A stretch of 44,270 nt of DNA from the IMG/VR virus record IMGVR_UViG_3300032087_004072, positions 1-44,270 of that record. The stretch is one strand, 5' to 3'. Source of the stretch: a virus. This document shows, piece after piece, positions 14,823 to 23,363 of this stretch; the first letter of the stretch is position 1; the number at the start of each line of letters is the position of its first letter. Below the pieces are notes generated by a model. That model ran no database searches. It worked only from the letters and a program-made list of their open reading frames with translations, and had not been told where the DNA came from. Position numbers and translations under genes: made by a program.

Positions 14823-17690
14823 TTAGTCGTCGAATGAAGCGCCAGTTCTTGTGATTACAAAATCAAGAGCGATAAATTCGATAGAGCGGGCAGGCTTCAA
14901 GAAAATCTTAGCGTATAGAATGTTTCTATCAACTAGATCCGGGGTGGTTGTGGAGCTATCCAAAACAACTCGGAAATCTGTCAAGCCGAAGCGAGCCTTA
15001 ACGTCTGTCAAGAATGGGTTGGCAGCAGCCGTGAAGCGGTCCCAGGTTGTTTGAACATTGGGATCGAATAGAATTGTGTTAGCAATTCTTGAAACTTCCT
15101 TCTTGACAAAGATCATTAGACGGCGAACGTTAATTCTGTCTAGTGCGGAAGGTGTGACTTGTAGCGTCTTTTGACCGAAGACCACGATACCCTCGTTGGG
15201 GAAGGTGGCGATTGGGTTAATGTTGGCAGCATACAAGTTGTCACGGTCCTTAGAGGTTAGACGCATCTTCACGCCAGTGACAGGAATTCCGGCAGCACCG
15301 TTTGAGAGACCTCCGCGAACAAAGCCAGCGGGGGCGAACCAAAGCTCGGTGCGAGCCTGGGAAGTTCCGAATGTGCCTAGGGCGACGATTGAAGGTGGCG
15401 CATCGACCAGACGTCCGGTGCCTGTATCGCGGATTTGAACGAATGGGAAGAAGCAGCAGCCGTAGCTGGAATTGATACTTCTTGTTCTTAGTCCGCTGAT
15501 AGCTGTTGATACGTTAGGCGCACGGGTTGTGGCTTCAAGGTATTGCTTACCTTCTTCTCTTGGCGTATAAGATCCTTCGATATCGATGATTGCTAGGGCA
15601 TCGCCACGCTCGCCACAAGTGGTGAGGAGGTGGTCTGTTAGAACAGAGTTGGTGATGCCTGGAACCGTCATTAGGTTGGTATCGACATACTCTGGATCCT
15701 TGACTGTATCGATTGCTCTCTTAACTGTGTTGAAGGCGTAGTTGTTAAGCTCTGTCTTGCCAGACAAGAGAGTGTTTCTAAATGGCTCCTTCTCCGTGAC
15801 GTCAAGACCGTCGAAGCCACCGTGCATCGGAGCAGTGAAGCGGTCGTAGCCGAGGTCGAGAAGGGCTCTTGTGCCGCTGAGAGCGGTATAAGAGGTACCA
15901 TCAACGCGGGATCCGGAGCGGGCGAAGACGCCGGCAGATCCGGAGCCAAGAACCAAGTCGTCCATTGAGAAGGCGAAAGAAGCCTCTGTTTGAGTGTTAC
16001 TAGCAAAGGTGCTGTAATCAACGGACAGTGGTCTTGTGAGGTCGTAGTAGCTGGCGTCAAAGACGAGGCTGCTAGCATTCTTAGTGGTTTGAATACCGAA
16101 GAATGCGTCAGTTGGGTCTGTAAGGTCGCCATCACTAGCGCTTAGTCTTGTTCTAATGGCTGGATACACAAAGCTAGCAGAGATGTTGTTGTCTCCTGCA
16201 TCAACTTGTGGGTATAGCAAGGAAGAGCTGGCAGCTGTGAATGGGATGTTGGCATTACCCTTAACAATGGTTTGTGCCTCGCCAGCGGCTGTTCCAATTG
16301 GGAAAGCCACGTTGGAGCCAGAAGCAGCAGAGAAGCCCTTAAAGCGTTGAGGACCTAGATAGCCGAATGGAAGTGCGGCTGGGTCAATAGCTCCGTTGGC
16401 GACGTCATCATCAACGACGACGCGAACATAGGCAGAAAGGTTATCGTAATCTCCGTAGTGACGGATTCTTCTCTCTGTATCGTCCCATTGGACAAACTTA
16501 TCACCGATTCTGCGAGCAATGTAGTTCTCAGAATTTGGGTTAAGGTTTAGATTGTCGAAGCGTTCGAGATATACGGGCTTGTTGTCGATATCCGTGACGC
16601 TACGAAGTGTAACGGAGAAGGAACCGAAGGGATCGATCTCTGGATAGTCGGGGGCACGTAGGTTCTCGATAGAGACCTTGATGTTCTTGTTAGCCCACTC
16701 GCCATAATCAAGCGCTACGAGCTTGAAGAGAGGTTGGTTGTTAGAGAGGTTAAAGTTTGGACTATCTCCTAGGTCCTGTGAGCGGAAAAGGGGAGTCTCG
16801 GCACTTTGGAAGCCTCTCTTATGGTCATCGAATTCACCAGCGCTTCCGCTAGCAAGACCGAGGACAACACCGAATGTATCGCCGGCAGCGGTGCTGCTGA
16901 CTTGGGCAGAGACAAATTGGTCGTATGTCTCTCCTAGCCAGTAGGGGTAATAGCCGTTTGATGTGCTTTCAACAAGGTTTGTATTAACCTGGGATGGGTT
17001 TGTGTTGAAGACTTTACGGATGTACTTGTCGCTGTTTGGATCGAAGTTGAAGCAAACTCTCTCAAAGACTGTCTCATCTTGTAGAATCTCAGCGATAAAC
17101 TCATTGCTAGCGCCACGGCTTTCAATCAAGGCGCCGGCAGAACTTGTGGTCACGCCGTCGGGCGCATTACCAACAAGACGGATGTTAGTGCCTGCGGAGA
17201 GATACCAGACAGCAGCGACAGATCCGGTCTGATCGTTGTTAGCGCTACTGGAATTGATGAGGAATAGACCGTAACCACTACCGTTAGTGGAGGGGTCGTT
17301 GGTTACAGAAGGAGAACCGAAAGATCTCCAACCGGCGTCACCGCCAGTATCGAAGTTCTGGTGTTGCGCACCAACAAGACGCACAACAGTGGCTGGGGCT
17401 TGGGCAGAAGCTAGCCAAGCTTGGGCAGCATAAGCGCCATAGGTAGGTCCATCAAAGCGACCTGAACGCCAGTTGTCTCCGCCGCCTGCACCTGGGTCTG
17501 GACGACCAAAGATTCTCACAAACTCTTCAAATGAAGAAACCCTTACTGGGCGCAGACCTGGACCTTGTGCCATACGACCAATAATGGTTGGTCCTGTTGC
17601 ATCAGGCTGCACTGGGATTTGTGAACGATCAATTTCATTTACGAATACGCCAGGGGAAATGAATTTGAACTTGTTAGCTCCGCTTGCCAT
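14823..17690 (-). CDS. 18: Contractile tail sheath protein gp18, enlarged
   Basis: 955 residues against 659 for T4 gp18. The N-terminus FISPGVFVNEIDRSQIPVQP, then GPTIIGRMAQGPG and the VRIFG motif, is the standard start of the sheath fold. The C-terminus includes LMIFVKKEVSRIANTILFDP, then FTAAANPFLTDVKARFGL, then IFLKPARSIEFIALDFVITR, the conserved end that links subunits. The middle (roughly 120-700) is Ser-, Gly- and Ala-rich beta sequence and holds most of the extra 300 residues, probably surface domains. Upstream are an ACTATTTA motif (17754-17761) and AAGGAGAAG as ribosome binding site. Confidence 0.95.
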   Translation of the reverse strand: MASGANKFKFISPGVFVNEIDRSQIPVQPDATGPTIIGRMAQGPGLRPVRVSSFEEFVRIFGRPDPGAGGGDNWRSGRFDGPTYGAYAAQAWLASAQAPATVVRLVGAQHQNFDTGGDAGWRSFGSPSVTNDPSTNGSGYGLFLINSSSANNDQTGSVAAVWYLSAGTNIRLVGNAPDGVTTSSAGALIESRGASNEFIAEILQDETVFERVCFNFDPNSDKYIRKVFNTNPSQVNTNLVESTSNGYYPYWLGETYDQFVSAQVSSTAAGDTFGVVLGLASGSAGEFDDHKRGFQSAETPLFRSQDLGDSPNFNLSNNQPLFKLVALDYGEWANKNIKVSIENLRAPDYPEIDPFGSFSVTLRSVTDIDNKPVYLERFDNLNLNPNSENYIARRIGDKFVQWDDTERRIRHYGDYDNLSAYVRVVVDDDVANGAIDPAALPFGYLGPQRFKGFSAASGSNVAFPIGTAAGEAQTIVKGNANIPFTAASSSLLYPQVDAGDNNISASFVYPAIRTRLSASDGDLTDPTDAFFGIQTTKNASSLVFDASYYDLTRPLSVDYSTFASNTQTEASFAFSMDDLVLGSGSAGVFARSGSRVDGTSYTALSGTRALLDLGYDRFTAPMHGGFDGLDVTEKEPFRNTLLSGKTELNNYAFNTVKRAIDTVKDPEYVDTNLMTVPGITNSVLTDHLLTTCGERGDALAIIDIEGSYTPREEGKQYLEATTRAPNVSTAISGLRTRSINSSYGCCFFPFVQIRDTGTGRLVDAPPSIVALGTFGTSQARTELWFAPAGFVRGGLSNGAAGIPVTGVKMRLTSKDRDNLYAANINPIATFPNEGIVVFGQKTLQVTPSALDRINVRRLMIFVKKEVSRIANTILFDPNVQTTWDRFTAAANPFLTDVKARFGLTDFRVVLDSSTTTPDLVDRNILYAKIFLKPARSIEFIALDFVITRTGASFDD

Positions 17691-17753
17691 TATTTAACTT
17701 CTCCTTGCTCTTTTTTACGCACCATAGTAATTACTACTTAGGACTACTCGTAG

Positions 17754-17761
17754 TAAATAGT
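17754..17761 (-). promoter_or_regulatory. ACTATTTA motif upstream of tail sheath gene (candidate late promoter)
   Basis: Minus strand GAGTT-ACTATTTA-CTACG in the 95-base gap between gp15-like and sheath genes, about 63 bases before the sheath ATG. The gap has no other clear promoter and no terminator hairpin. Confidence 0.45.
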
Positions 17762-17785
17762 AACTCGCCCTCGCAAAGTCCAAAA

Positions 17786-18640
17786 TTACTCACGATAAAA
17801 GGCGCCAGAGATAGTAGTAGGAATATCACCGAAGATCACCTGCTCTCTGGGTATTTTAATTTCGACCGCATTTTCACGAATAGTCATCTTGGGGCGGTCT
17901 TCATTCTTGCCAGCACCAATCAAATATCCTAGCACTCTGACATCTATTTTAGTCTCAAACATTCTCTCATCTTCGCCCAAATTGGCAACATTATTGTTTT
18001 GAGCAAAGTTCTGAGGAAGGAAGCCCTCGAACTTGTGACCATCAGCATTGATAAAGAAATTGTTTATTTGCCCCGTCTTGGTGATGAAGGGTGTCAGCAT
18101 ATCATTAATTTGTTGGAAGTATTCTCCCTTTAACGTTACAGAGTATGTGACGTTGATATATGTGGGCACAGGCATCGTAAGCGTCTCATAGACCACCTTA
18201 TTGTTCTTAAAAGGAAAGTTCTGTTGTCCTGCGAGGGGTCCTTGCCCACCAAAGGTTGGTCTTGTCTTATATGCATCCGCATTTGCAAAGTCACCAGTCT
18301 TAGATTGGTTGATTCGCTTTGACACCATTATGGCACCACCCTTAGCATCCTTTTGTGGTGGAATGTGTGCTTGGTAGATACCCTTACGAGTGGGATCTTT
18401 TACTATCTCTGTTCTCTCGATACTGATGAACGGAAGCTTCAAAACGCCGAACCTATCTCTTAGACCCTTATCGTGCTTGACTTGGTATGCTCGCTCAGCT
18501 GAAATCCAGATGAGCGGGACCTTCTTGAACCCTTCGTTCGTGGTGGCAGATATATCCAATGTCTCATCGAGCCAAGTATAGAAGGCTTGATCTATTGTCT
18601 CCAAAGTGGAGGGCATAATTTCGTATTCTTTATCTGCCAT
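17786..18640 (-). CDS. 15: Tail sheath stabilizer / tail completion protein, gp15-like
   Basis: 284 residues (T4 gp15 is 272). Shared layout with gp15: a start with a helical segment (IDQAFYTWLDETLDISA), the strand KKVPLIWISAERAYQVK, then FGVLKLPFISIERTEI, and a later segment VYETLTMPVPTYINVTYSV followed by EYFQQINDMLTPF. In T4 the corresponding parts are IRVPITYASKEHF and MIYELSIFTRYEDDMFQI. gp15 caps the tail tube and sheath and joins the tail to the neck. It overlaps the gp14-like gene by 11 bases and precedes the sheath gene, which fits. Confidence 0.8.
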   Translation of the reverse strand: MADKEYEIMPSTLETIDQAFYTWLDETLDISATTNEGFKKVPLIWISAERAYQVKHDKGLRDRFGVLKLPFISIERTEIVKDPTRKGIYQAHIPPQKDAKGGAIMVSKRINQSKTGDFANADAYKTRPTFGGQGPLAGQQNFPFKNNKVVYETLTMPVPTYINVTYSVTLKGEYFQQINDMLTPFITKTGQINNFFINADGHKFEGFLPQNFAQNNNVANLGEDERMFETKIDVRVLGYLIGAGKNEDRPKMTIRENAVEIKIPREQVIFGDIPTTISGAFYRE

Positions 18641-19121
18641 CGAAAACTCCTGGGCGTGCTCTAATGCACTTTGCTGAGACTTCTACACTATGATCTACTT
18701 GACCATATATCTTTCTAGGCTCTGCTGTTTGAACGATCTCGTAATAAACATCACCATATAGAACAAAGTCTCCTACACGAACATAAAGGTCTTGGTCCTG
18801 CGTTAGGCGCCTATGGTGGAAGTGAATGGTGATCGCATAGTTTTGATCCACGGCGCCGCTTGACATAAATTCAGAAGAGTATTCATTCCACTCAATAAGC
18901 GCATATACTCTAATAGGAGGCAAGAAGGTCTTTTCTATTGCTTCTCCATAAAGAGGATGAAAGTTTGTCGTCTTCTCATCTATGGCATAATAAGCAACCT
19001 GCTGACCAACCACTCTTTCGATAAGTTCGTCATTAACCTGCTTAATTAGGTCACGCTCTTTTTCACCTACGAATAGTGGTGGTGGCGGACTCTCGGGCTG
19101 TTCCCAGCGATTATCACCCAT
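18630..19121 (-). CDS. 14: Neck / head closure protein, gp14-like
   Basis: 163 residues (T4 gp14 is 256). Residues 30-80 read LIERVVGQQVAYYAIDEKTT, then PLYGEAIEKTF, then YALIEWNEY. This parallels the gp14 pattern of a helix, CYYVPRE, IFGED and AAYLNSFEGY. Later FVLYGDVYYEIVQTAEPR gives the beta strand pair of the family. The first 18 residues are Pro-rich. gp13 and gp14 form the neck that closes the filled head and accepts the tail. It lies between gp13-like and gp15-like genes, the T4 order, and lacks the T4 C-terminal extension. Confidence 0.72.
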   Translation of the reverse strand: MGDNRWEQPESPPPPLFVGEKERDLIKQVNDELIERVVGQQVAYYAIDEKTTNFHPLYGEAIEKTFLPPIRVYALIEWNEYSSEFMSSGAVDQNYAITIHFHHRRLTQDQDLYVRVGDFVLYGDVYYEIVQTAEPRKIYGQVDHSVEVSAKCIRARPGVFDGR

Positions 19122-19130
19122 ACTCTACCC

Positions 19131-20405
19131 CTATCCTTGGAAAATTGGCAACGGCGCGCCCTGCTTCAAAGTTGTCACGCTGTTGGCGATACTTGCATCT
19201 CTTTCAGCCAAGGCAGAATATGCCATCTCATCAAAGAGCTTCTTCAATTCTTCTCTCAAAGCGTTTTGCTCGTCCTTTGCCTGCGAAGCCAACTCAGCAG
19301 AATTAAGAGTAAGATTCTCACCTGGGATCGGAATGGTCCCAAATTTTCCTCGAATCTGCGATAGCGTCTCCTTAGATAGAGCCAAAGCAAAACGACGAAT
19401 CCACTGCTTACCAACTGAGTTAATGTTCTCGAACGGAATATTGGCAAACGGAATCGTGTTAAGGTTGTTAATGCCGTCTAGACCATCCTTCATATCAGGA
19501 TCTTCTTCAAAAGCATCACCGAGCACTTGGAATGTGAAATACATCTTGCTTATCTCGCCAGTCACTGGTATAGGGAAGATTCTCAGCTTATTATTTCTAA
19601 TTTCATAAGAGAAGTGCGAAGTCCTAGTATAGATCATATCTTCAAAGTTCATCGCTTGAAGCTTGTTTTGCCAGACTGGAATCACTTCAAAAGTAGAATC
19701 GTCAGCATATTGTCCATAAGTAGCGAGGTTTCCTACAACATTAAGCCCACCGTAGTATCCATAGAATCTCCACATAGAGCGAGGCGTCTTGTAGAAGACA
19801 CGATTAACGATGATCCTGCTTGTCTCTTTTCCGGCTAGATCAGCAAAGTAGCTTGAACTGGCAGCTAGCGAAGAAGACACGATTGCCTGCAAGTTATAGT
19901 CCTGCTGATTTGTAATCACATCAAATGAAGCAGAAAACTCTGGTATTGTGCCACCCAAGCCGGCATCCAAGGACATCGCGTTTCCGTAACGTCTCGCATA
20001 TTCGAAACGCATCTCAGGATATTTAAGTTCTATGCCTCTGCCGCCTAGGCTAGAAGAGAGGGAGCCTGACTTGATTTCACCCAAGTGGTCAAAGGTGCCT
20101 GTCGTATTTCCAAGAATGCTGGAAAGGATATTCTTTGCTTGGTGAGTATTGACAATGTATGAATACTCTAAGACTGCTTCCTCATAGTTGGCATACACGT
20201 TAGAAGAGCTAAGCTCAATGTCCAAGACATCGCCGCCTAGTTTCTTATATGTATAGGCAACTTGCGAAGCAGCACCGGATAGAAAATCAACAGAGCCCGT
20301 ATATACACCAAGTGGGACAACGGCTGCTACCTCATCTGCCGAACCAGTTGCTGGTAAGACAATTGGGCTTGGGTTTTGTTTTGGTGATAGAACGGGCACA
20401 GACAT
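19131..20405 (-). CDS. 13: Neck protein, gp13-like
   Basis: 424 residues (T4 gp13 is 309). The strongest family sign is near the C-terminus: SVGKQWIRRFALALSKETLS, then QIRGKFGTIPIPGENLTLN, then ELASQAKDEQNALREELKKL, a helix-turn block I associate with T4-type gp13. The first 60 residues and a region of Ser-rich beta sequence are extra relative to T4. It starts with GAGGAG 9 bases upstream and a sequence ATTATTTA (20429-20422) similar to the ACTATTTA motif. Its product joins the portal and gp14 at the head vertex. Confidence 0.78.
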   Translation of the reverse strand: MSVPVLSPKQNPSPIVLPATGSADEVAAVVPLGVYTGSVDFLSGAASQVAYTYKKLGGDVLDIELSSSNVYANYEEAVLEYSYIVNTHQAKNILSSILGNTTGTFDHLGEIKSGSLSSSLGGRGIELKYPEMRFEYARRYGNAMSLDAGLGGTIPEFSASFDVITNQQDYNLQAIVSSSLAASSSYFADLAGKETSRIIVNRVFYKTPRSMWRFYGYYGGLNVVGNLATYGQYADDSTFEVIPVWQNKLQAMNFEDMIYTRTSHFSYEIRNNKLRIFPIPVTGEISKMYFTFQVLGDAFEEDPDMKDGLDGINNLNTIPFANIPFENINSVGKQWIRRFALALSKETLSQIRGKFGTIPIPGENLTLNSAELASQAKDEQNALREELKKLFDEMAYSALAERDASIANSVTTLKQGAPLPIFQG

Positions 20406-20454
20406 GCGTAGAATTCTCCTCTAAATAATTAGTTGGGAGAACTCGAAAGCGCGG

Positions 20455-20847
20455 CTATGCTGTTGTTTTTGCGCGCGTGCTTGTTTTTCTCGTAGCTTTT
20501 CTGGATGTTGTACTGGATTTTCTAGAAGTTGTTGAACTTTTCTTAGAGCTAGTTGCTTGCTTCTTAGTCGTCGCAGTCTTCTTGGTTGCCTTGAAGGTGG
20601 GAGCCTTGACCTCTTCTTTTTTTAGAACTTTTGGAAGCTCTGGGGCTTTGAGAGTTTCGGGCTCAGGGGCTACAATAACAGTTGGCTCCTTTTCCTCTTT
20701 TAACTCAAGAACCGGCTCTTCTACAACTGGTTCTGGTAGGGTTATCTCCTCTACACTCTCCGCGTCTTCTGCGTGTAGGTTGTATTTGGTAGCGTACTTT
20801 GCCCCAAACTTACTTAGCCTTAATCTATATCTTTTCTTCTTACCCAT
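20455..20847 (-). CDS. Basic histone-H1-like tail protein, unknown virion role
   Basis: 130 residues in three parts: a basic start (MGKKKRYRLRLSKFGAKYA), an acidic and Pro/Glu/Val-rich middle (about 30-80) and a Lys/Thr/Ser/Ala/Arg tail (about 84-130) with the direct repeat KSSTTSR. The tail resembles the C-terminus of linker histone H1 and bacterial histone-like proteins. It should bind DNA or another polyanion without sequence specificity. It stands between a small virion-like gene and gp13, in the late block, with ACTATTTA and GGAGG upstream, so a virion or DNA-packaging role is possible. I do not recognise a T4 counterpart. Confidence 0.65.
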   Translation of the reverse strand: MGKKKRYRLRLSKFGAKYATKYNLHAEDAESVEEITLPEPVVEEPVLELKEEKEPTVIVAPEPETLKAPELPKVLKKEEVKAPTFKATKKTATTKKQATSSKKSSTTSRKSSTTSRKATRKTSTRAKTTA

Positions 20848-20865
20848 AGGGTCCTCCGTTGTATA

Positions 20866-20873
20866 TAAATAGT
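20866..20873 (-). promoter_or_regulatory. ACTATTTA motif upstream of histone-like gene (candidate late promoter)
   Basis: Minus strand AACA-ACTATTTA-TATACAACGGAGG, directly after a terminator for the upstream gene and 18 bases before the ATG. This terminator-motif-gene arrangement makes a promoter role plausible. Confidence 0.5.
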
Positions 20874-20889
20874 TGTTTATAAAAGAAAA

Positions 20890-20909
20890 CCCCCTCCGAA
20901 GGGAGGGGG
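20890..20909 (-). terminator. Rho-independent terminator after the 155-residue gene
   Basis: CCCCCTCC / GGAGGGGG stem of 8 GC-rich pairs with a 4-base loop, followed on the minus strand by GTTTTCTTTTATAA. It lies 30 bases after the stop at 20940. Confidence 0.88.
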
Positions 20910-20939
20910 CTCCATAAGGCTTGATGCTCTAATGTGCTA

Positions 20940-21407
20940 TTAGGATTGACCTGCGAGACCGCCGTTGGCATCAACGTTGGCATCGAGCAAGTAGTAGAAG
21001 TTACCATCGCTCATAAGGGTGAATCTATCACCCACAGCGGCTGTTCCGCTGACAACTTGAAGCTTCTTATGATTGATGGCAGCCTTGCCGTCAGCAGCGA
21101 CGACGACGCCCTTGATGCCGTTAGCGAGCTGTGAATCGAAATCCAAGTTTGCAGCGGCAGCTGTCTTAACCACGAAAGTAAAGGTAGCGCCAGAAACATC
21201 TTGTGGGTCAGGTAGCGTGACTGTACCGGAAGCCTGTGTCACGAAGAAGACAGCGCCACTTTCATTCTCGGAAACACTATCGCCGGCTGTTAGTGTGATG
21301 ACGGAGCGATTAACGCCGCCCAATGTGGAGTTGTTCATTTGCAACTCTCTTCTCAAATTCTCAATTAGGGCTTGTGTTCTTGCCAAGCCTACTCTCTTAT
21401 TACCCAT
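20940..21407 (-). CDS. Small beta-rich virion-type protein, unknown
   Basis: 155 residues. The first 25 residues are helical (GLARTQALIENLRRELQMNN). The rest is beta-rich, with FFVTQASGTVTLPDPQDVSG and FTFVVKTAAAANLDFD, a pattern similar to the C-terminal domain of the 814-residue fibre protein (a TVTLP strand, then a glycine, then a strand). It has its own terminator and a structured leader and follows the major capsid gene, so it may be a capsid decoration or head-associated protein. GGGAGGG about 10 bases upstream is the ribosome binding site. Confidence 0.6.
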   Translation of the reverse strand: MGNKRVGLARTQALIENLRRELQMNNSTLGGVNRSVITLTAGDSVSENESGAVFFVTQASGTVTLPDPQDVSGATFTFVVKTAAAANLDFDSQLANGIKGVVVAADGKAAINHKKLQVVSGTAAVGDRFTLMSDGNFYYLLDANVDANGGLAGQS

Positions 21408-21440
21408 AGTTAGAAACCCTCCCTTGGCTCTTAGCCATTT

Positions 21441-21493
21441 TTAATCATGTCCGCACCCTGTTTAACAGGGCGGGGGCGGGTCACAGCCCACCC
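21441..21493 (-). other. Structured leader with two stem-loops upstream of the 155-residue gene
   Basis: In the 181-base gap after the capsid gene, the minus strand reads GGGTGGG-CTGTGA-CCCGCCC (21493-21474, 7 pairs with one G-U) followed at once by CCCTG-TTAAA-CAGGG (21470-21456). They sit about 50 bases before the start codon, after the capsid terminator. Possible roles are a 5' end stabiliser or a processing site; no known riboswitch was recognised. Confidence 0.4.
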
Positions 21494-21532
21494 AATAACT
21501 AGGTAATCTTAATTAGCTGCCAGAAAAGCAAA

Positions 21533-21562
21533 ACCCCTGGCTCCTCGAAAGAAACCAGGGGT
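21533..21562 (-). terminator. Rho-independent terminator after the major capsid gene
   Basis: ACCCCTGG / CCAGGGGT stem of 8 pairs with a 14-base loop, followed on the minus strand by TTTTGCTTTTCTG. It is preceded by a perfect 15-base palindrome CTAATCACTGATTAG (21578-21592) that spans the capsid stop codon. It ends the scaffold-capsid unit. Confidence 0.85.
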
Positions 21563-21588
21563 CTGCTTGATTTTTATCTAATCAGTGA

Positions 21589-23343
21589 TTAGCTGGTGGC
21601 ACCAGCCTCACCGATGAGACCGCGACAGATGACGAGACCGTACATATCTGGACGGACCATCTTCTTGGCGTAGCGTGTCATCACGCCCTTACGGGGCACG
21701 AAGTCCTCGATACCGAAGATGGTAGGAGTGACTTGTAGCGGGACGTAAGGAGCATAGACGTAGCCGCTTTCTAGGAAGCTTCCACCGCGACGACCGACGA
21801 GGACGACGGAACGGGGGAAGTAAGGATCGACATAGACGTCCATCTTCTTAGAGAGCTGACCGACGCGAACAGCGCCGACTTCGCCACGATCACCATCGAC
21901 GGTGACGTTTCCACGGAATCCAGCGGTGAATTCTAGGATGTTGGCAACCTCAGGTCCGCAGACGACGAAGTTGGCACCACCACGTAGAGTCTTACGGTGG
22001 ATACGGGCGGAGACATCGTTGATGGTCTCGATTAGGGTCTCATACCACTCGGAAACGGTACCGGTGAAGTCAGGAGCGGCAGAAGCAGCGCCGATTTCAG
22101 CACCTGTCTCACGATTGACGAAGAGACCGGGGGAGCGGGACCAGTAGAGCGTACCAGCGGTTGCACCGTTGATAAGGTCTTCGAGGATCTCGCGGTCAAT
22201 TTCAAGAGCGATTTGCTCAGAAAGGATGCTTGTAAGCTCAACCTCAGCGTCTAGGTTGTGATAGGCGTTAAGGTCTTGACCAAGCTCAGGGGTCCACTTA
22301 GCCTTGAGCTTCTTGGTTTGAGCTGTAACAGCGACACTATCCACCTTGATGTTGATCTCAGGGATAGCGGTTTGATCTTCAAGAGCCCAGAGAGGGGCAC
22401 CGACAACGGAACCAACAGCGTTGGAAGCGTTGAAGTTATCAGCGATAGCGAAGGCAAGATCAAGTGTTCCGTCGAGTTCTTCGGAAAGAGCTTGGGCTTG
22501 AGCAGCGGTATCAGCTTCGAAGACGAGAGCCAATTGGAAAGTGGCAAGGCTTGGATCCGTGTTTTGTGTAGAACCAGAGTGGAACTGGGTCAAACGACGG
22601 ACAAGGCGACCGTTGGTGAGGGTGTTCTCAACAGAAAGAGCGATTAGGTTGGCAACATCAAGTTGATCCATATCGTCTGTTGTACTACCGGTAACACGGC
22701 AGACAGCAATACCAGCACCGAGAAGGTCAGGGTCGAAACGAACAAGCTTGTCTAGGTTAGCTTGGCTGTCACCGACAGGAGCGGCGCCAGGAGCTGTGGC
22801 ACCACCAGAAGCAGTACCGTAGATTAGGTTGTCCATTGGGACGTTGTCATAGGAACCGGTTGGGGAAGAGAAGCCATTGTTGAGAGAGTAAGGACCTCTT
22901 TCAGCGTTAGCACCGGTTAGATCAACACCACCGGTGATTTGGCTAGCAACACGACCGCCACCATAGACGGAAGATCCAATTCCTCCATTGTCTAGCTTGT
23001 CATCACCATAGGTGAAGTCTAGGAAGAAGATTAGACCAGAAGGTAGGCTCATTGGCTGAACGGACACGAGGTCGTTAGCAATGAGACCACCGAATACGCG
23101 ACGAACGATGGGGAATGCTACGGAAGCAAAACCCTCGACGTCACCGCCAGCCATGGAGCTGGCAGCTTCGCGGAGAAGCTCTTTGGCTTGATTTTCTAAT
23201 AGGCGAGCCATGCCATTCTTAGCGTTATCGTCAGTGATGCCTTCGAGAAGACCAGTCTTTTCCCACTTGGAGAGAAGAGCGGCACCTTCCTTGCGCATGT
23301 CACGGTTGACGATACCTTCTGTTAGTTTATTGAGTACAGACAT
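21589..23343 (-). CDS. 23: Major capsid protein gp23
   Basis: 584 residues (T4 gp23 is 521). The N-terminal helical region (NRDMRKEGAALLSKWEKTG, MARLLENQAKELL) resembles the part removed by the prohead protease in T4. The conserved block FASVAFPIVRRVFGGLIAND, then SVQPMSLPSGLIFFLDFTYG, is the T4-type capsid start of the HK97 fold. The C-terminal part with VDVYVDPYFPRS-like strands (KMDVYVDPYFPRSVVLVGRR) and RKGVMTRYAKKMVRPDMYG is also typical. It is expressed from a very strong ribosome binding site (AAAGGAGGTGAT, 23350-23361), follows gp22 by 20 bases and has a terminator after it. Confidence 0.95.
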   Translation of the reverse strand: MSVLNKLTEGIVNRDMRKEGAALLSKWEKTGLLEGITDDNAKNGMARLLENQAKELLREAASSMAGGDVEGFASVAFPIVRRVFGGLIANDLVSVQPMSLPSGLIFFLDFTYGDDKLDNGGIGSSVYGGGRVASQITGGVDLTGANAERGPYSLNNGFSSPTGSYDNVPMDNLIYGTASGGATAPGAAPVGDSQANLDKLVRFDPDLLGAGIAVCRVTGSTTDDMDQLDVANLIALSVENTLTNGRLVRRLTQFHSGSTQNTDPSLATFQLALVFEADTAAQAQALSEELDGTLDLAFAIADNFNASNAVGSVVGAPLWALEDQTAIPEINIKVDSVAVTAQTKKLKAKWTPELGQDLNAYHNLDAEVELTSILSEQIALEIDREILEDLINGATAGTLYWSRSPGLFVNRETGAEIGAASAAPDFTGTVSEWYETLIETINDVSARIHRKTLRGGANFVVCGPEVANILEFTAGFRGNVTVDGDRGEVGAVRVGQLSKKMDVYVDPYFPRSVVLVGRRGGSFLESGYVYAPYVPLQVTPTIFGIEDFVPRKGVMTRYAKKMVRPDMYGLVICRGLIGEAGATS

Positions 23344-23349
23344 AAAAGT

Positions 23350-23361
23350 ATCACCTCCTTT
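23350..23361 (-). promoter_or_regulatory. Extended Shine-Dalgarno site of the capsid gene
   Basis: AAAGGAGGTGAT pairs over 12 bases with a 16S rRNA 3' end of the type ATCACCTCCTTT, with 10 bases between GGAGG and the ATG. It is the strongest ribosome binding site in the window, matching the most abundant virion protein. Confidence 0.85.
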
Positions 23362-23363
23362 AA

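Noticed and set aside
20864-20871. Exact T4 late promoter TATAAATA
   Set aside because: It reads on the plus strand, opposite to all genes here, and partly overlaps the ACTATTTA motif read on the minus strand.
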